Source: Sphingobacterium sp. R2 (GTDB lineage Bacteria; Bacteroidota; Bacteroidia; Sphingobacteriales; Sphingobacteriaceae). From it: DNA of 64,000 nt. Location: contig NZ_CP142884.1 of NCBI RefSeq assembly GCF_040760075.1, positions 3,968,001 to 4,032,000 on the forward strand, written 5' to 3'. This document shows, piece after piece, positions 8,747-18,460 of the stretch (the first letter of the stretch is position 1; every line of letters starts with the position of its first letter). Position numbers and translations under genes: made by a program. Below the pieces are notes generated by a model that was given only the letters and a program-made list of their open reading frames with translations, was not told the origin of the DNA and searched no databases.

Positions 8747-11700
8747 TTAAAACGATAATAACGCGCCCAGATTGATTAATCTTGCTTGTGGATAATATTG
8801 TCCTAATGCATTTACAGCTTCCGGATCATACATTTTGATTTTACTCCAAGTAATTAGGTTCATTCCATTCGCGAATAGACGCAATGAGCCTATACCAATT
8901 TTATTGCATATACTAGAGGATAGATTATACCCTAATTCTACATTCTTAAGTCGGAGGTAATCTGTACTTCGCATCCAATACGTGTTATTATAGGAATAAT
9001 ATTGATTACCGCGGTCTGTTAAACGTGGATATACACTGCTCGGGTTACTGATACTCCAGCGATTTTCGTAGAATTCCTCCACAAAATTTCCAATAGATCC
9101 AGACTCATCTGTACCGACACGGATCTCTCCGCCTGTAGCACCCTGAAATAATACCGATAAGTCAAAATCTTTATAGGTAAGGCTAAAATTGAAACCGCCT
9201 TGAAATGTTGGATCACTATTTTTATCGCGTCTAACTTTATCATCGGGTGTGATTTTTCCGTCACCGTTGTAATCTTTATACTTCATGTCACCAGGACGTA
9301 GCGTTTTTGTTATTGCACTGTAATCTAATTGATTGTTTGCAATGTCACTTAAATCTTTGAACACGCCATCATAAATATAATAGATATCAGTTTTTATTGG
9401 CTTTCCTGTACTCTGCTGCCATGCCGGCGCTCCTGGTGCCTCATCCCAGAAGATGATTTTATTCTTCGCATACCCGCCGTTAACACCTACAGTATAACCA
9501 AGTTCCCCAACTTTACCATGGTAACCGAGATTAAACTCCCATCCCTTATTATCCACCTTACCGATATTCTCAGCTGGGAGCGTCATTCCTGTGCTCTGCG
9601 GTATGGACGCATTTTTGCGCCACAAAATTGAATTACGGCGGTTTTTGAAGATGTCAAATTCCAAGTTCAACTTGCCTTGAAGAAACTGAAAATCAAATCC
9701 GAGATTGTAGTTATTGGCTACTTCCCAAGTAATCATTTCATTTGGTATACGACTTTCGTAAAGAGACTTGGCTAACTTGTCATTTACGATATACGTTCCA
9801 AAAGAATACGTAGAAAAATATTGATACTCTTGTAATTTATCATCATAGTAGATGTTATCATTTCCCATCTGGCCGTAAGAAGCACGGATTTTGAAATAAT
9901 TAATTACAGGAATATTTTCCTTCCAGAAATTTTCTTCTGATACGACCCACCCGGCCATTGCCCCAGGGAAGAACCCAAATCGCTCCCTTTCAGGAAACAT
10001 GTAAGAACCGTCGTAACGCCACAAGAGTTCGGCGATGTATTTACTTTTGTAGTTATAGCCAAACCGACCAAAATAATTTAGACGTGCGCGCTTCCATGCC
10101 GCACCGTCGTTATTTTTTTCCTGTTCCCCGCCAGCGAAAAGATAATCAATTGCATTGGAAAGGAAGTAGCGGCGATAAGCACTGAATTTATCGTTATCAA
10201 TTGTTTCTCTATTGATACCCGCAATAGCATTCACTTGATGGTCTCCAAATTTCCGGTCAAAGCTTAAAATACCCCCAAGTAGGATATTTAATTGATCTTC
10301 ATTGCTTTGATTCAAATTTGGATCCGCAGGGCCACGTCGCCCAGGGACCAGTTGGGGTGTTTCCCCATCAGCTTCATATGCACCTTGCCACGAATATAAT
10401 GTCCAGGGTATCACCCAGGTTTTTTGGTTTTTCACATATTTGTCTACAGATGCATTCAGGGTAAGCTTCAAACCATCAACCCATGGATTAGTAATTTCAA
10501 CCTGTCCATTCGTTTGGAAATAATAGCGTTTGTCCCTATCATATCCTGTGGCATTAGTAGTGATAACGACGGGGTTTTCACCATTTTCTATATCTGGTCC
10601 TGGCATACCGTTTGGCCAAATTGCAGGTTGCGTGGGATTTCCGCGCATAAGCATTCTAAAGATTGTACCAGCAGTTTTTGTTGGAAAATTACGATTTTCC
10701 TGTCTCCCTAATACGCCGAATTGCGTTTTGATATATTGACTTATATTAGCATCGAGATTAATTCGCAAATCATATTGTTTATAGCCTGTGGCAGAGTTCT
10801 TGTAGTAGGCGTCCTGATTTTGATAACCCAAGGACATTAAATATTTGACATCCTCAGTACCTCCATTGATCTGGAGATTGTGGCGCTGTTGCGGCGACCA
10901 ATCTTTTAGGGTAGACTTATACCAATCTGTATTTGGATGGCCCCAAGGATCAGACCCGTCGCGGTATTTTTGGATATCCTCAGGTTTAAAAGGTGCATCT
11001 AATACTCCACCATCTTTTTTAATATAACTTCCTTTATCCGTTATTGCGCTATATGCTGCAGACCATTCGTCGACCGATAGATTATAGATCTCAAGTTCGT
11101 TCCTAATTTCGGCAAATTGGGCAGCAGTGGTCAATTTAGGGATTACAGTAGGTTGGGAATATCCCTGATTAAAAGTGTAGGAAAATTGTGGCTTACCTGT
11201 TTTTCCTCTTTTCGTGGTGACAAGAATAACGCCATTAGCCGCACGCGCCCCATAAATTGCTGCAGAAGCATCTTTAAGTACCGATATATTTTCAATATCA
11301 CGGGGATTAAGCCGCTCGATTCCGCCTTCACGCGCCGGAACACCGTCAATTACCACCAAAGGACTGCTATTCCCTAACGTATTTGTCCCGCGGATCTTGA
11401 TGTTAGATCCATCATAACCGGGCTCGGCACTCCCATTGGTCGCTGTGACACCAGGGACACGGCCTGTTAATGCATTTGAGATGTTCAATGCTGGTGATTT
11501 GGCAAGATCACTCCCTTTAACCGTCGCTACAGACCCAGTCACAGTCTCCTTTTTTTGCTTTCCATAGCCTACCACGATAACCTCTTCCAAACTAGATTGT
11601 GAATTGAGTAGAATGACGTCAATAATACGTCTTCCCTTTACAGCTTCATCCATTGATAGCTTACCAACCATTCGAAAGTTGAGGGTACCTGTACTTGGCA

Positions 11701-11962
11701 CCTTATCCAACTTGTATTTACCTTCATTGTCGGTCTTAGTCGCTAAGTTACTTCCACTTACCGAAATGGTCACTCCTGGAATAGGCATTCCAGCTTCATC
11801 GGTCACTTTACCTGTAACACTTAACTCTTGTTGAAAGAAAATTCCATAGCTTGCAAACGTTGCAGCGTCGACGAATTGCGGACTCAATGTGACTAAAGAA
11901 CACAGTGAACCAGTCCAAAACGCTCTCTTCCATTGATTTGAGAAATAATGGCAGTTGATCAT
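8747..11962 (-). CDS. SusC/RagA-family TonB-dependent outer-membrane transporter
   Basis: This 1071-residue protein starts with an exported N-terminus, then a carboxypeptidase-regulatory-like beta domain (about 47-125, VTGKVTDEAGMPIPGVTI). The TonB-box/SusC signature EEVIVVGYG follows near 127, then the plug domain (GRVPGVTATNGSAEPG, VLKDASAAIYGARAANGVI) and a long beta-barrel ending LINLGALLSF. With SusD it imports a large substrate using TonB energy. The length is normal. No STN secretin domain is present, so direct anti-sigma signalling is not expected. No glycoside hydrolase or regulator is directly attached. Confidence 0.96.
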   Translation of the reverse strand: MINCHYFSNQWKRAFWTGSLCSLVTLSPQFVDAATFASYGIFFQQELSVTGKVTDEAGMPIPGVTISVSGSNLATKTDNEGKYKLDKVPSTGTLNFRMVGKLSMDEAVKGRRIIDVILLNSQSSLEEVIVVGYGKQKKETVTGSVATVKGSDLAKSPALNISNALTGRVPGVTATNGSAEPGYDGSNIKIRGTNTLGNSSPLVVIDGVPAREGGIERLNPRDIENISVLKDASAAIYGARAANGVILVTTKRGKTGKPQFSYTFNQGYSQPTVIPKLTTAAQFAEIRNELEIYNLSVDEWSAAYSAITDKGSYIKKDGGVLDAPFKPEDIQKYRDGSDPWGHPNTDWYKSTLKDWSPQQRHNLQINGGTEDVKYLMSLGYQNQDAYYKNSATGYKQYDLRINLDANISQYIKTQFGVLGRQENRNFPTKTAGTIFRMLMRGNPTQPAIWPNGMPGPDIENGENPVVITTNATGYDRDKRYYFQTNGQVEITNPWVDGLKLTLNASVDKYVKNQKTWVIPWTLYSWQGAYEADGETPQLVPGRRGPADPNLNQSNEDQLNILLGGILSFDRKFGDHQVNAIAGINRETIDNDKFSAYRRYFLSNAIDYLFAGGEQEKNNDGAAWKRARLNYFGRFGYNYKSKYIAELLWRYDGSYMFPERERFGFFPGAMAGWVVSEENFWKENIPVINYFKIRASYGQMGNDNIYYDDKLQEYQYFSTYSFGTYIVNDKLAKSLYESRIPNEMITWEVANNYNLGFDFQFLQGKLNLEFDIFKNRRNSILWRKNASIPQSTGMTLPAENIGKVDNKGWEFNLGYHGKVGELGYTVGVNGGYAKNKIIFWDEAPGAPAWQQSTGKPIKTDIYYIYDGVFKDLSDIANNQLDYSAITKTLRPGDMKYKDYNGDGKITPDDKVRRDKNSDPTFQGGFNFSLTYKDFDLSVLFQGATGGEIRVGTDESGSIGNFVEEFYENRWSISNPSSVYPRLTDRGNQYYSYNNTYWMRSTDYLRLKNVELGYNLSSSICNKIGIGSLRLFANGMNLITWSKIKMYDPEAVNALGQYYPQARLINLGALLSF

Positions 11963-12464
11963 AAAAACTGTTTAATGTTTAAATTCTATTTATAATAGTT
12001 ATTTTTTTTGCCGTGATAAGATTTATCGGTTTAGCATCTTACAACAGCGGTTTATAATTGAATATGCATTTTGAATTTACAAAAATTATGATAAAATACA
12101 AGTGTTATTTTTACACTATTTAACATATTTTACATAAACACCTGTAAATAAGTTACTTGATTTTTATTTAGTAAGTGATCTTTTCGCACAACTCGCAAAA
12201 TAATTTTAATTTTTTTTTAAGATTGTTTTGACCTCTTTATTACATAGACCTTCACAAAGGATTGCGTGAATAAATACATCTTTACAATATCGAAATTATA
12301 TTAGTGCATATAAAATAAAAGGACAGCTTTCTATACTTTCTAATTACATCTATAATTAATTTAATAAAAACAGCCAAAATTGCAGCATAGCGCAGTAGTT
12401 AAACAGCAATTATTAAGAGATAGGAAAAAAGATTGTAAGAGAGCAAATAGAACGGTAGGCAATT
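11963..12464. other. AT-rich region upstream of susC
   Basis: About 500 bp without an ORF, very AT-rich, holding the presumed promoter and leader of susC (reverse strand). No convincing TAnnTTTG box was found close to the susC start, and no RNA structure or repeat was recognised. Confidence 0.5.
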
Positions 12465-12465
12465 T

Positions 12466-12500
12466 AAAACACGCTGTCATCTTTTGATGCCAGCGTGCTT
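12466..12500 (-). terminator. rho-independent terminator after the polysaccharide deacetylase
   Basis: Arms CACGCTGTCATC (12470-12481) and GATGCCAGCGTG (12486-12497) pair with one mismatch around a TTTT loop. The reverse strand continues with TTTTAAATT. It separates the deacetylase from susC. Confidence 0.85.
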
Positions 12501-12502
12501 AA

Positions 12503-13444
12503 TTAATACTTAATGGGATAATCTTGCATAAATTCAAATTGGTAGCCTTCCATTTTAAGTGCGTCGATTAACAAAGACAATTCCTGCTGTCCCTTTTTCG
12601 TTTGGAACATATCATCATGCATCAAGAAAACGACATTGTTCGGTACCATTGAACTCTTGTTGTTCATATAATTCCTAATATGAGTCAGGGTCGATTCCTG
12701 ACTCTGAATGGGTGCTCCAGTAATACTATTGAGTCTCCATTCCACATCCCAACCATAAATCGTATAGCCATTTTTATGAAGCAAATCTGCCGTACTGGTT
12801 CCGTTCTTGAGGTCTATCTTTCGTACATGATCATAGATCCAGATATTCCTTCCCGGAAGTCGAACGATCTTATGCTTCAAGTTGAGATCCGTTTCATTTT
12901 TTTCAAAATCAGCAAAAGCTTTTTGAGGGTTATTATAAAATCTAGAATATTGATTATTTGCGTGTGTATAACTATGATTGTAACATGCCACGAGAGGATT
13001 TGATTCATATCGCGCAAGATCACGTTTCCTACCTTTACTCATATTGGCGTGCTTGCCAATAAGGAATACACTCACTTTAATGTTTTTTTCTTTCGCAATA
13101 GAATCGATAAAGGCACTACCAATCAATGGACCGTCATCAAAAGTTAAATAAATATGTTTAGGGTGTTTATCAAAAGCCCTACGCAAGGAATCTTTAAGTT
13201 CACGCTTTTGCTGTTTGATCGGAACAGGATGCAAGCTATCTACTGTAAATTGAATCTGATTTTTCTGAAGTGAATCCCACCTATTCAACAAATGTGGTAT
13301 TTTTTCCTTGACAACCAATTTTTCCGTAAGTGTGTCCTTCAGCTCGCCTTTTCCCAAGACTTTGTTTGAAAAATCCTTACATGCGGTTACACTAAACATT
13401 GTACTACAAATGAAAAGTACCACAAACAACCTACTACACTTCAT
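12503..13444 (-). CDS. polysaccharide deacetylase-family lipoprotein
   Basis: This 313-residue protein has a lipoprotein-type signal (VTAC, Cys22). A NodB-homology domain follows: YLTFDDGP is motif 1 with the catalytic and metal Asp, HSYTHANN is motif 2 with the two metal His residues, VRLPGRN is the motif 3 region, and YGWDVEWRL and FLMHDD resemble motifs 4-5. The family removes N- or O-acetyl groups from glycans such as peptidoglycan, chitin or surface polysaccharide. It should act in the periplasm or outer membrane. It is monocistronic, bounded by its own -7 box and terminator. Its closeness to susCD need not be functional. Confidence 0.88.
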   Translation of the reverse strand: MKCSRLFVVLFICSTMFSVTACKDFSNKVLGKGELKDTLTEKLVVKEKIPHLLNRWDSLQKNQIQFTVDSLHPVPIKQQKRELKDSLRRAFDKHPKHIYLTFDDGPLIGSAFIDSIAKEKNIKVSVFLIGKHANMSKGRKRDLARYESNPLVACYNHSYTHANNQYSRFYNNPQKAFADFEKNETDLNLKHKIVRLPGRNIWIYDHVRKIDLKNGTSTADLLHKNGYTIYGWDVEWRLNSITGAPIQSQESTLTHIRNYMNNKSSMVPNNVVFLMHDDMFQTKKGQQELSLLIDALKMEGYQFEFMQDYPIKY

Positions 13445-13478
13445 ATCAATCGCTAAAACTTTAATGAATTTCTTTTTT

Positions 13479-13486
13479 CAAAATTA
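13479..13486 (-). promoter_or_regulatory. -7 box for the deacetylase gene
   Basis: The reverse strand reads TAATTTTG, matching TAnnTTTG, about 35 bp before the ATG at 13444. No good -33 element was found. Confidence 0.4.
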
Positions 13487-13647
13487 CTACAAAAACCTAT
13501 TTATTAACCGAAAAATCTTACAAATCCCTACTTTCAGGGATAAGGTTAGTAACCTTCATCAATCCCGTACACCTCTTTTATGGCTTCAGTTTTTATTATA
13601 AATCCGATATAAGAAACAATCGTGCCACTTTTTTCGACAGTTGGTCT

Positions 13648-14397
13648 CTATTTCTTTTTAAAAAATAGTGCTTTGTTATATTCAAAATTCATGCGCGCTA
13701 TATTCAAAACTGATATACCTTGTGGGCATTCCACCTCGCAGGCTTCTGTATTCGTGCAGTGACCAAATGACTCCAAATCCATTTGCTTCACCATATTTAA
13801 AACACGTTCACTGCGCTCTTCTTTTCCCTGTGGAAGCAAAGCCATATGGGTAATCTTTGCGGAGGTAAATAATGCGGCGCTACCATTTTTACACGTTGCA
13901 ACACAAGCACCACAACCAATACAGGCCGCTGAGTCAAATGCTGACTCAGCTAACTCATGAGAAATAGGAATCACTCTCGCGTCTGGGGCTTGACCAGTAT
14001 TGATGGATACAAATCCCCCAGAAGAAATAATCCGGTCAAATGCCGAACGGTCCACTTTTAAATCCTTTTTAACCTGAAATGCTGCTGATCGGAAAGGTTC
14101 GATAAGAATCGTATCGTTATCTTTGAATGAACGTAAATGTAGCTGACAGGTGGTTGTATGCTTAAGTGGTCCATGTGCGATGCCATTGATCATCATGCCG
14201 CATTGTCCACAGATCCCTTCACGACAATCATGGTCAAATTCTACAGGTTCGTCTCCATGCGTAATAAGCTGTTCATTTAGGGTATCCAACATCTCCAAAA
14301 ACGACATATGTGGATTGAGATCTGTTAAGGTGTAAGTAACTAATTTTCCTGTAGCGTTGCGATCTTTTTGCCGCCATATTTTAAGGTGTAAATCCAT
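13648..14397 (-). CDS. sdhB: succinate dehydrogenase/fumarate reductase iron-sulfur subunit
   Basis: This 249-residue protein carries an N-terminal plant-type ferredoxin domain with the [2Fe-2S] ligands in CREGICGQCG. Two C-terminal cluster motifs, CIGCGACVATC and CTNTEACEVECPQG, bind the [4Fe-4S] and [3Fe-4S] centres. It passes electrons between the flavoprotein and the membrane cytochrome b. It follows sdhA by 11 bp and is the last gene of the porin-DASS-sdhCAB block. Bacteroidota b558-type complexes can run as succinate oxidase or fumarate reductase; the direction is not fixed by the sequence. Confidence 0.95.
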   Translation of the reverse strand: MDLHLKIWRQKDRNATGKLVTYTLTDLNPHMSFLEMLDTLNEQLITHGDEPVEFDHDCREGICGQCGMMINGIAHGPLKHTTTCQLHLRSFKDNDTILIEPFRSAAFQVKKDLKVDRSAFDRIISSGGFVSINTGQAPDARVIPISHELAESAFDSAACIGCGACVATCKNGSAALFTSAKITHMALLPQGKEERSERVLNMVKQMDLESFGHCTNTEACEVECPQGISVLNIARMNFEYNKALFFKKK

Positions 14398-14408
14398 AAT
14401 CGTTCTAT

Positions 14409-16325
14409 TTATTTATAGCTTCTTACAGTTGGTTGTATTTCTTCAAAAATTAATGGTTCCCGAATTAGCTCAGGTTCTTGCCCCTCTCCCTTCCAGGCCC
14501 AAGCGGAAATAAACTGATATTCAGCGTCATTCCGTAATGCCTCCCCATCTGCAGTCTGATATTCCTCCCGGAAATGTGCCCCACAGGATTCGTTCCGCGT
14601 CAACGCATCATAACACATCAATTCTCCAATTTCAAAGTAATCGGCTACACGTCCAGCTTTTTCCAATTCTGTATTTAAGGTATTGGCTTCACCACTAACA
14701 ATTACATCTTTATAAAACTCTTGCTTCAGCCTATTAATCTCCACAATAGCATAACGGAGGCCTTTCTCATTACGCGCGAGCCCACAATAGTCATAGAGTA
14801 TTTTACCCAGTGTTTTATGAAAATAATCTACGGTTTTACTGCCTTTGATCTTTAAAAATCGATCAATTTGCGCACGAACACCTACCTCTGCACGTTCAAA
14901 CTCAATATGGTCTGTAGAAATTTTCCCCGTGTGAATATCGTTTGCCAAATAATTTGCAATCGTATAGGGCGCAATAAAATAACCATCCACAGAGGCTTGG
15001 AGCAAGGAATTGGCACCCAATCTATTTGCACCGTGGTCTGCAAAATTAGCTTCACCTAACGCAAATAAGCCCGGCAGGCTTGTCATCAGCTCATAATCTA
15101 TCCATAATCCCCCCATTGAAAAATGCGCGGAGGGTGAAATCATCATCGGTTCTTTATAAGCATCATATCCCGTAATCTTTTCATACATATCGAACAGATT
15201 ACCATATTTCTCTTGTATTTTCTGTTTCCCCTGTTCTCTAATAGCTTTCGCAAAATCAAGGTAAACAGCATTTTTAAGTGGACCAATCCCAAAGCCAGCA
15301 TCAATCCGTTCTTTGGCCGCCCGAGATGAAATGTCCCTTGGAGCAAGATTACCAAATGCCGGATAACGACGTTCTAAATAGTAATCTCTCTCTTCCTCCG
15401 GAATAGCGTTTGGTTCCCGCTTCTCATCTTCTTTCAAGGGAACCCAAATCCTTCCGTCATTACGTAACGACTCTGACATTAGTGTTAATTTAGACTGATA
15501 ATCGCCAGACTGCGGCAACGAAGTCGGATGAATCTGAATCCAGCTCGGGGAGGCCATTAATGCACCCTTCTTGTGTGCCCGCCAAATGGCAGAGCCGTTA
15601 CAGCCCATTGCTAGTGTCGATAGATAATAAATTTTACCATACCCTCCGGTTGCTAGTATAACGGTATGTGCAGCGTGTCGTTCAAGCTCCCCTGTATCGA
15701 GATTTCGAACAATAACGCCACGTGCCTTTCCATCTATTACAACGATGTCGAGCATTTCATGCCTGGAAAAAAGCTGTACGGCACCTTTGCCGACCTGGCG
15801 CATAAGTGCCTGATAAGCTCCCAAAAGAAGCTGCTGTCCAGTTTGACCTCTCGCATAGAATGTACGACTTACCTGTACACCTCCGAAAGATCGATTGTTC
15901 AGATAGCCTCCATATTCACGACCGAAAGGAACACCCTGTGCAACTGCCTGGTCGATTAAATTGAGCGAACATTCGGCCATACGATAGACATTGGCCTCAC
16001 GGGCACGAAAATCACCGCCCTTTAGCGTATCAACAAACATACGATAAACACTGTCCCCGTCATTTTTATAATTTTTTGCGGCATTTACACCACCTTGAGC
16101 AGCCACAGAATGTGCCCTTCTCGGACTGTCCTGAAAGCAGAAGGATTTTACCTGATACCCCATCTCCCCAAGAGAAGCTGCGATGGAGCTACCCGCCAGT
16201 CCGGTTCCGATAACGATAACATCCAGTTTTTTACGATTTGCAGGATTAACAAGCTTGGCAGTCTTTTTATAACGGGTCCATTTTTGATCCAATGGTCCAT
16301 CCGGTATTTTTGAATTTAATGTCAT
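14409..16325 (-). CDS. sdhA: succinate dehydrogenase/fumarate reductase flavoprotein subunit
   Basis: This 638-residue protein begins its FAD-binding fold with VIVIGTGLAGSSIAASLGE. It contains the HSVAAQGG motif whose His carries covalent FAD, and SMGGLWIDYE and GANRLGANSLLQ further along. These are typical of the non-proteobacterial SdhA/FrdA branch that pairs with a single five-helix cytochrome b. It catalyses succinate/fumarate interconversion on the cytoplasmic face. It is 12 bp from sdhC and 11 bp from sdhB, so the three are clearly one operon. Confidence 0.96.
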   Translation of the reverse strand: MTLNSKIPDGPLDQKWTRYKKTAKLVNPANRKKLDVIVIGTGLAGSSIAASLGEMGYQVKSFCFQDSPRRAHSVAAQGGVNAAKNYKNDGDSVYRMFVDTLKGGDFRAREANVYRMAECSLNLIDQAVAQGVPFGREYGGYLNNRSFGGVQVSRTFYARGQTGQQLLLGAYQALMRQVGKGAVQLFSRHEMLDIVVIDGKARGVIVRNLDTGELERHAAHTVILATGGYGKIYYLSTLAMGCNGSAIWRAHKKGALMASPSWIQIHPTSLPQSGDYQSKLTLMSESLRNDGRIWVPLKEDEKREPNAIPEEERDYYLERRYPAFGNLAPRDISSRAAKERIDAGFGIGPLKNAVYLDFAKAIREQGKQKIQEKYGNLFDMYEKITGYDAYKEPMMISPSAHFSMGGLWIDYELMTSLPGLFALGEANFADHGANRLGANSLLQASVDGYFIAPYTIANYLANDIHTGKISTDHIEFERAEVGVRAQIDRFLKIKGSKTVDYFHKTLGKILYDYCGLARNEKGLRYAIVEINRLKQEFYKDVIVSGEANTLNTELEKAGRVADYFEIGELMCYDALTRNESCGAHFREEYQTADGEALRNDAEYQFISAWAWKGEGQEPELIREPLIFEEIQPTVRSYK

Positions 16326-16337
16326 GACTTCTCCCCC

Positions 16338-16994
16338 TTATTTAACTGTAAAAAATATATAAATAGGCATCAAAGCAAAACCAATGCTTATGATGACCGA
16401 ATAGCTGATACCAATAATCTTAAACCATTTAACAAATTTGGGATGGAATAAGCCCAAAGTTCGAATCGCACTATGAATCCCATGAATAAGATGATAACAC
16501 AGGGCAACCATAGATAAAACGTAAATAAGTACATACCACCATTGCTGAAAAACCTCAATTACAAGCACATATAAATCCTTGTTACCGCGTTCATCAAGTG
16601 GAAGAGCGCCAAATTTATACACGTACCAAAAATTCTGGAAATGGATAACTAAAAAAATGAGGATCAGGGTCCCTAAAATCCCCATATTTCGCGAATACCA
16701 CTTGCTTGCCCTTCCCCGATGATCTGAAACATAGTGGGCACCGGTCTTTTTATTCTTTACGGTGATGATCAATCCGTCCAAAGCATGCACAATAATGCTT
16801 GCATAAAGTACGTAAGAAATAATTTTGATCAAGATATTGCCTGCCAAAAAATGTGAGTAGGCATTAAATTGTAGATGTGCTTGTTCCTGCGGTAAGAATA
16901 GCTGTAAGTTCCCAAGAAAGTGAATCAGTAAAAAGAACGCTAAAAATAAACCCGTCAGACACATAAGCATCTTCTTTGACAATGTAGTTAACAT
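16338..16994 (-). CDS. sdhC: succinate dehydrogenase cytochrome b558 subunit
   Basis: This 218-residue membrane protein has five hydrophobic helices. His residues inside helices (LIHFLG, VHALDG, VIHFQ, HLIHGIHSAIR) are candidates for the two haem b ligands, as in the B. subtilis-type cytochrome b558 family. It anchors SdhAB and exchanges electrons with menaquinone. No separate SdhD is present, as expected for this type. It is 16 bp downstream of the DASS transporter gene. Confidence 0.92.
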   Translation of the reverse strand: MLTTLSKKMLMCLTGLFLAFFLLIHFLGNLQLFLPQEQAHLQFNAYSHFLAGNILIKIISYVLYASIIVHALDGLIITVKNKKTGAHYVSDHRGRASKWYSRNMGILGTLILIFLVIHFQNFWYVYKFGALPLDERGNKDLYVLVIEVFQQWWYVLIYVLSMVALCYHLIHGIHSAIRTLGLFHPKFVKWFKIIGISYSVIISIGFALMPIYIFFTVK

Positions 16995-17009
16995 AATAAG
17001 ATCTTAATT

Positions 17010-18440
17010 TTAATAATAGCCTATAACCTTCATCCACAATCCACCAACGCCCATATAAATCACCAATAATACGATACCAATTTCCAGTCCACGCAGCCAC
17101 CATGATTTTAAATCGACGTATCCGCTTCCAAAAAATACCGGTGCAGGGCCATGGCCATAATGTGTCAAAACACCATAGATAGAGCCCAAGAATCCAAGCA
17201 TCATTGCAAGCAGCATTGGCGGAATACCCAAAGAAACACCAACCCCCAACAAGGCCGCATACATAGCCGCAACATGCGCGGTAGCACTCGCAAAAATGTA
17301 GTGACTAAAGAAATAAACAAGAATGATTACCGGAAAGGCTATTTGCCAACTTAAATCACCAATCTGTACTTTGATCAGGTCGCTAAACCAGCCGATAAAG
17401 CCAAGCTCATTTAAGGAACTGGCCATCATAACCAAAACAGCAAACCAAACAATCGTATCCCATGCTCCTTTTTCGGCTTTAACATCCTCCCAGGTCAATA
17501 CAGAGGTCAGTAAAAGTAGTGTCAAACCGATGAAGGCTGTGGTTGTCGCATCAATTGAAAAAGAACCACCAAAAATCCATAATGCCAATAAGATAAAGAA
17601 CGCCAAAAGCATTAACCATTCATTTCTGGAAATTGGTCCCATCTCTTTTAATTTCTGCGCCGCCATCTTAGGTGCATCACCTGTTTTTTTCAATTCAGGT
17701 GGATATAACTTATAAAGAACAAGCGGAACTACAAAAAATGCGACAATACCGGGTATAAATCCAGCAATCGCCCAGGACATCCAGGTAATATCAATTCCTA
17801 GGTTTGCAGCAAATTTTTGACACATTGGATTACTGGCCGTTCCCGTCAAAAACATCGAAGAAGCAATTAGATTCATATAATAACTATTTAAAGTCAGATA
17901 GGATCCCAATTTTCGATGTGTCTCTGGCTTATCTGGAACAGAATCAAAACTAATTGCCATCGATTTCATGATGGGATAAATAATCCCACCCCCTCGAGCT
18001 GTATTACTGGGAATCGCCGGAGCCAAACAAACATCCGCCAAGCCCAATCCATAAGCAAGTCCTAATGAACTCTTTCCAAAAACTCGAATAAAAAGAAAGG
18101 CAATTCGATTTCCCAGTCCAGTTTTAATAAAACCCCGGGCAATAAAAAAGGAGATACCAATCAACCAAATTACCTTATCTCCAAAACCTGTCAAAGCTTT
18201 TGTAATCGACTTACCCGCATCTTCCGGCGCCAATACTTGTGTCAGGGCCGTAAACGCAATGGCCATCATACACATCGTACCCATAGGAGCCGCTTTTAAA
18301 ATAATCCCAAGAATGTTTGCGGAGAAAATTGCAAATAAATGCCAGGCTTCTGGACGGACGCCTTTCGGTATTGGGATAAACCATAAAATGAGTGCTACTA
18401 GAAAAGTAATGGCAACATTTTTAATACTGATTTCTTTCAT
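17010..18440 (-). CDS. DASS-family dicarboxylate transporter (CitT/TtdT-like)
   Basis: This 476-residue polytopic membrane protein shows the signature segments of the DASS (SLC13/CitT) family: PSNTARGGGIIYPI with the SNT substrate motif, MFLTGTASNPM as the second repeat, and HYGHGPAPVFFGSGYV near the C-terminus. Members move succinate, fumarate, malate, tartrate or citrate by Na+ symport or by antiport. It lies 16 bp before sdhC and 20 bp after the porin gene, which strongly suggests a C4-dicarboxylate substrate feeding the SDH/FRD complex. Antiport of succinate for fumarate or malate is equally possible. Confidence 0.92.
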   Translation of the reverse strand: MKEISIKNVAITFLVALILWFIPIPKGVRPEAWHLFAIFSANILGIILKAAPMGTMCMMAIAFTALTQVLAPEDAGKSITKALTGFGDKVIWLIGISFFIARGFIKTGLGNRIAFLFIRVFGKSSLGLAYGLGLADVCLAPAIPSNTARGGGIIYPIMKSMAISFDSVPDKPETHRKLGSYLTLNSYYMNLIASSMFLTGTASNPMCQKFAANLGIDITWMSWAIAGFIPGIVAFFVVPLVLYKLYPPELKKTGDAPKMAAQKLKEMGPISRNEWLMLLAFFILLALWIFGGSFSIDATTTAFIGLTLLLLTSVLTWEDVKAEKGAWDTIVWFAVLVMMASSLNELGFIGWFSDLIKVQIGDLSWQIAFPVIILVYFFSHYIFASATAHVAAMYAALLGVGVSLGIPPMLLAMMLGFLGSIYGVLTHYGHGPAPVFFGSGYVDLKSWWLRGLEIGIVLLVIYMGVGGLWMKVIGYY

Positions 18441-18460
18441 GATAAACGTAGTTTAATAGA

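Noticed and set aside
11963..12464. susC promoter with TAnnTTTG box
   Set aside because: Several near matches exist in this AT-rich stretch, but none fits both the -7 and the -33 element at proper spacing.
17323..17715. 130-residue forward frame
   Set aside because: Antisense to the DASS transporter gene, whose motifs are unmistakable.
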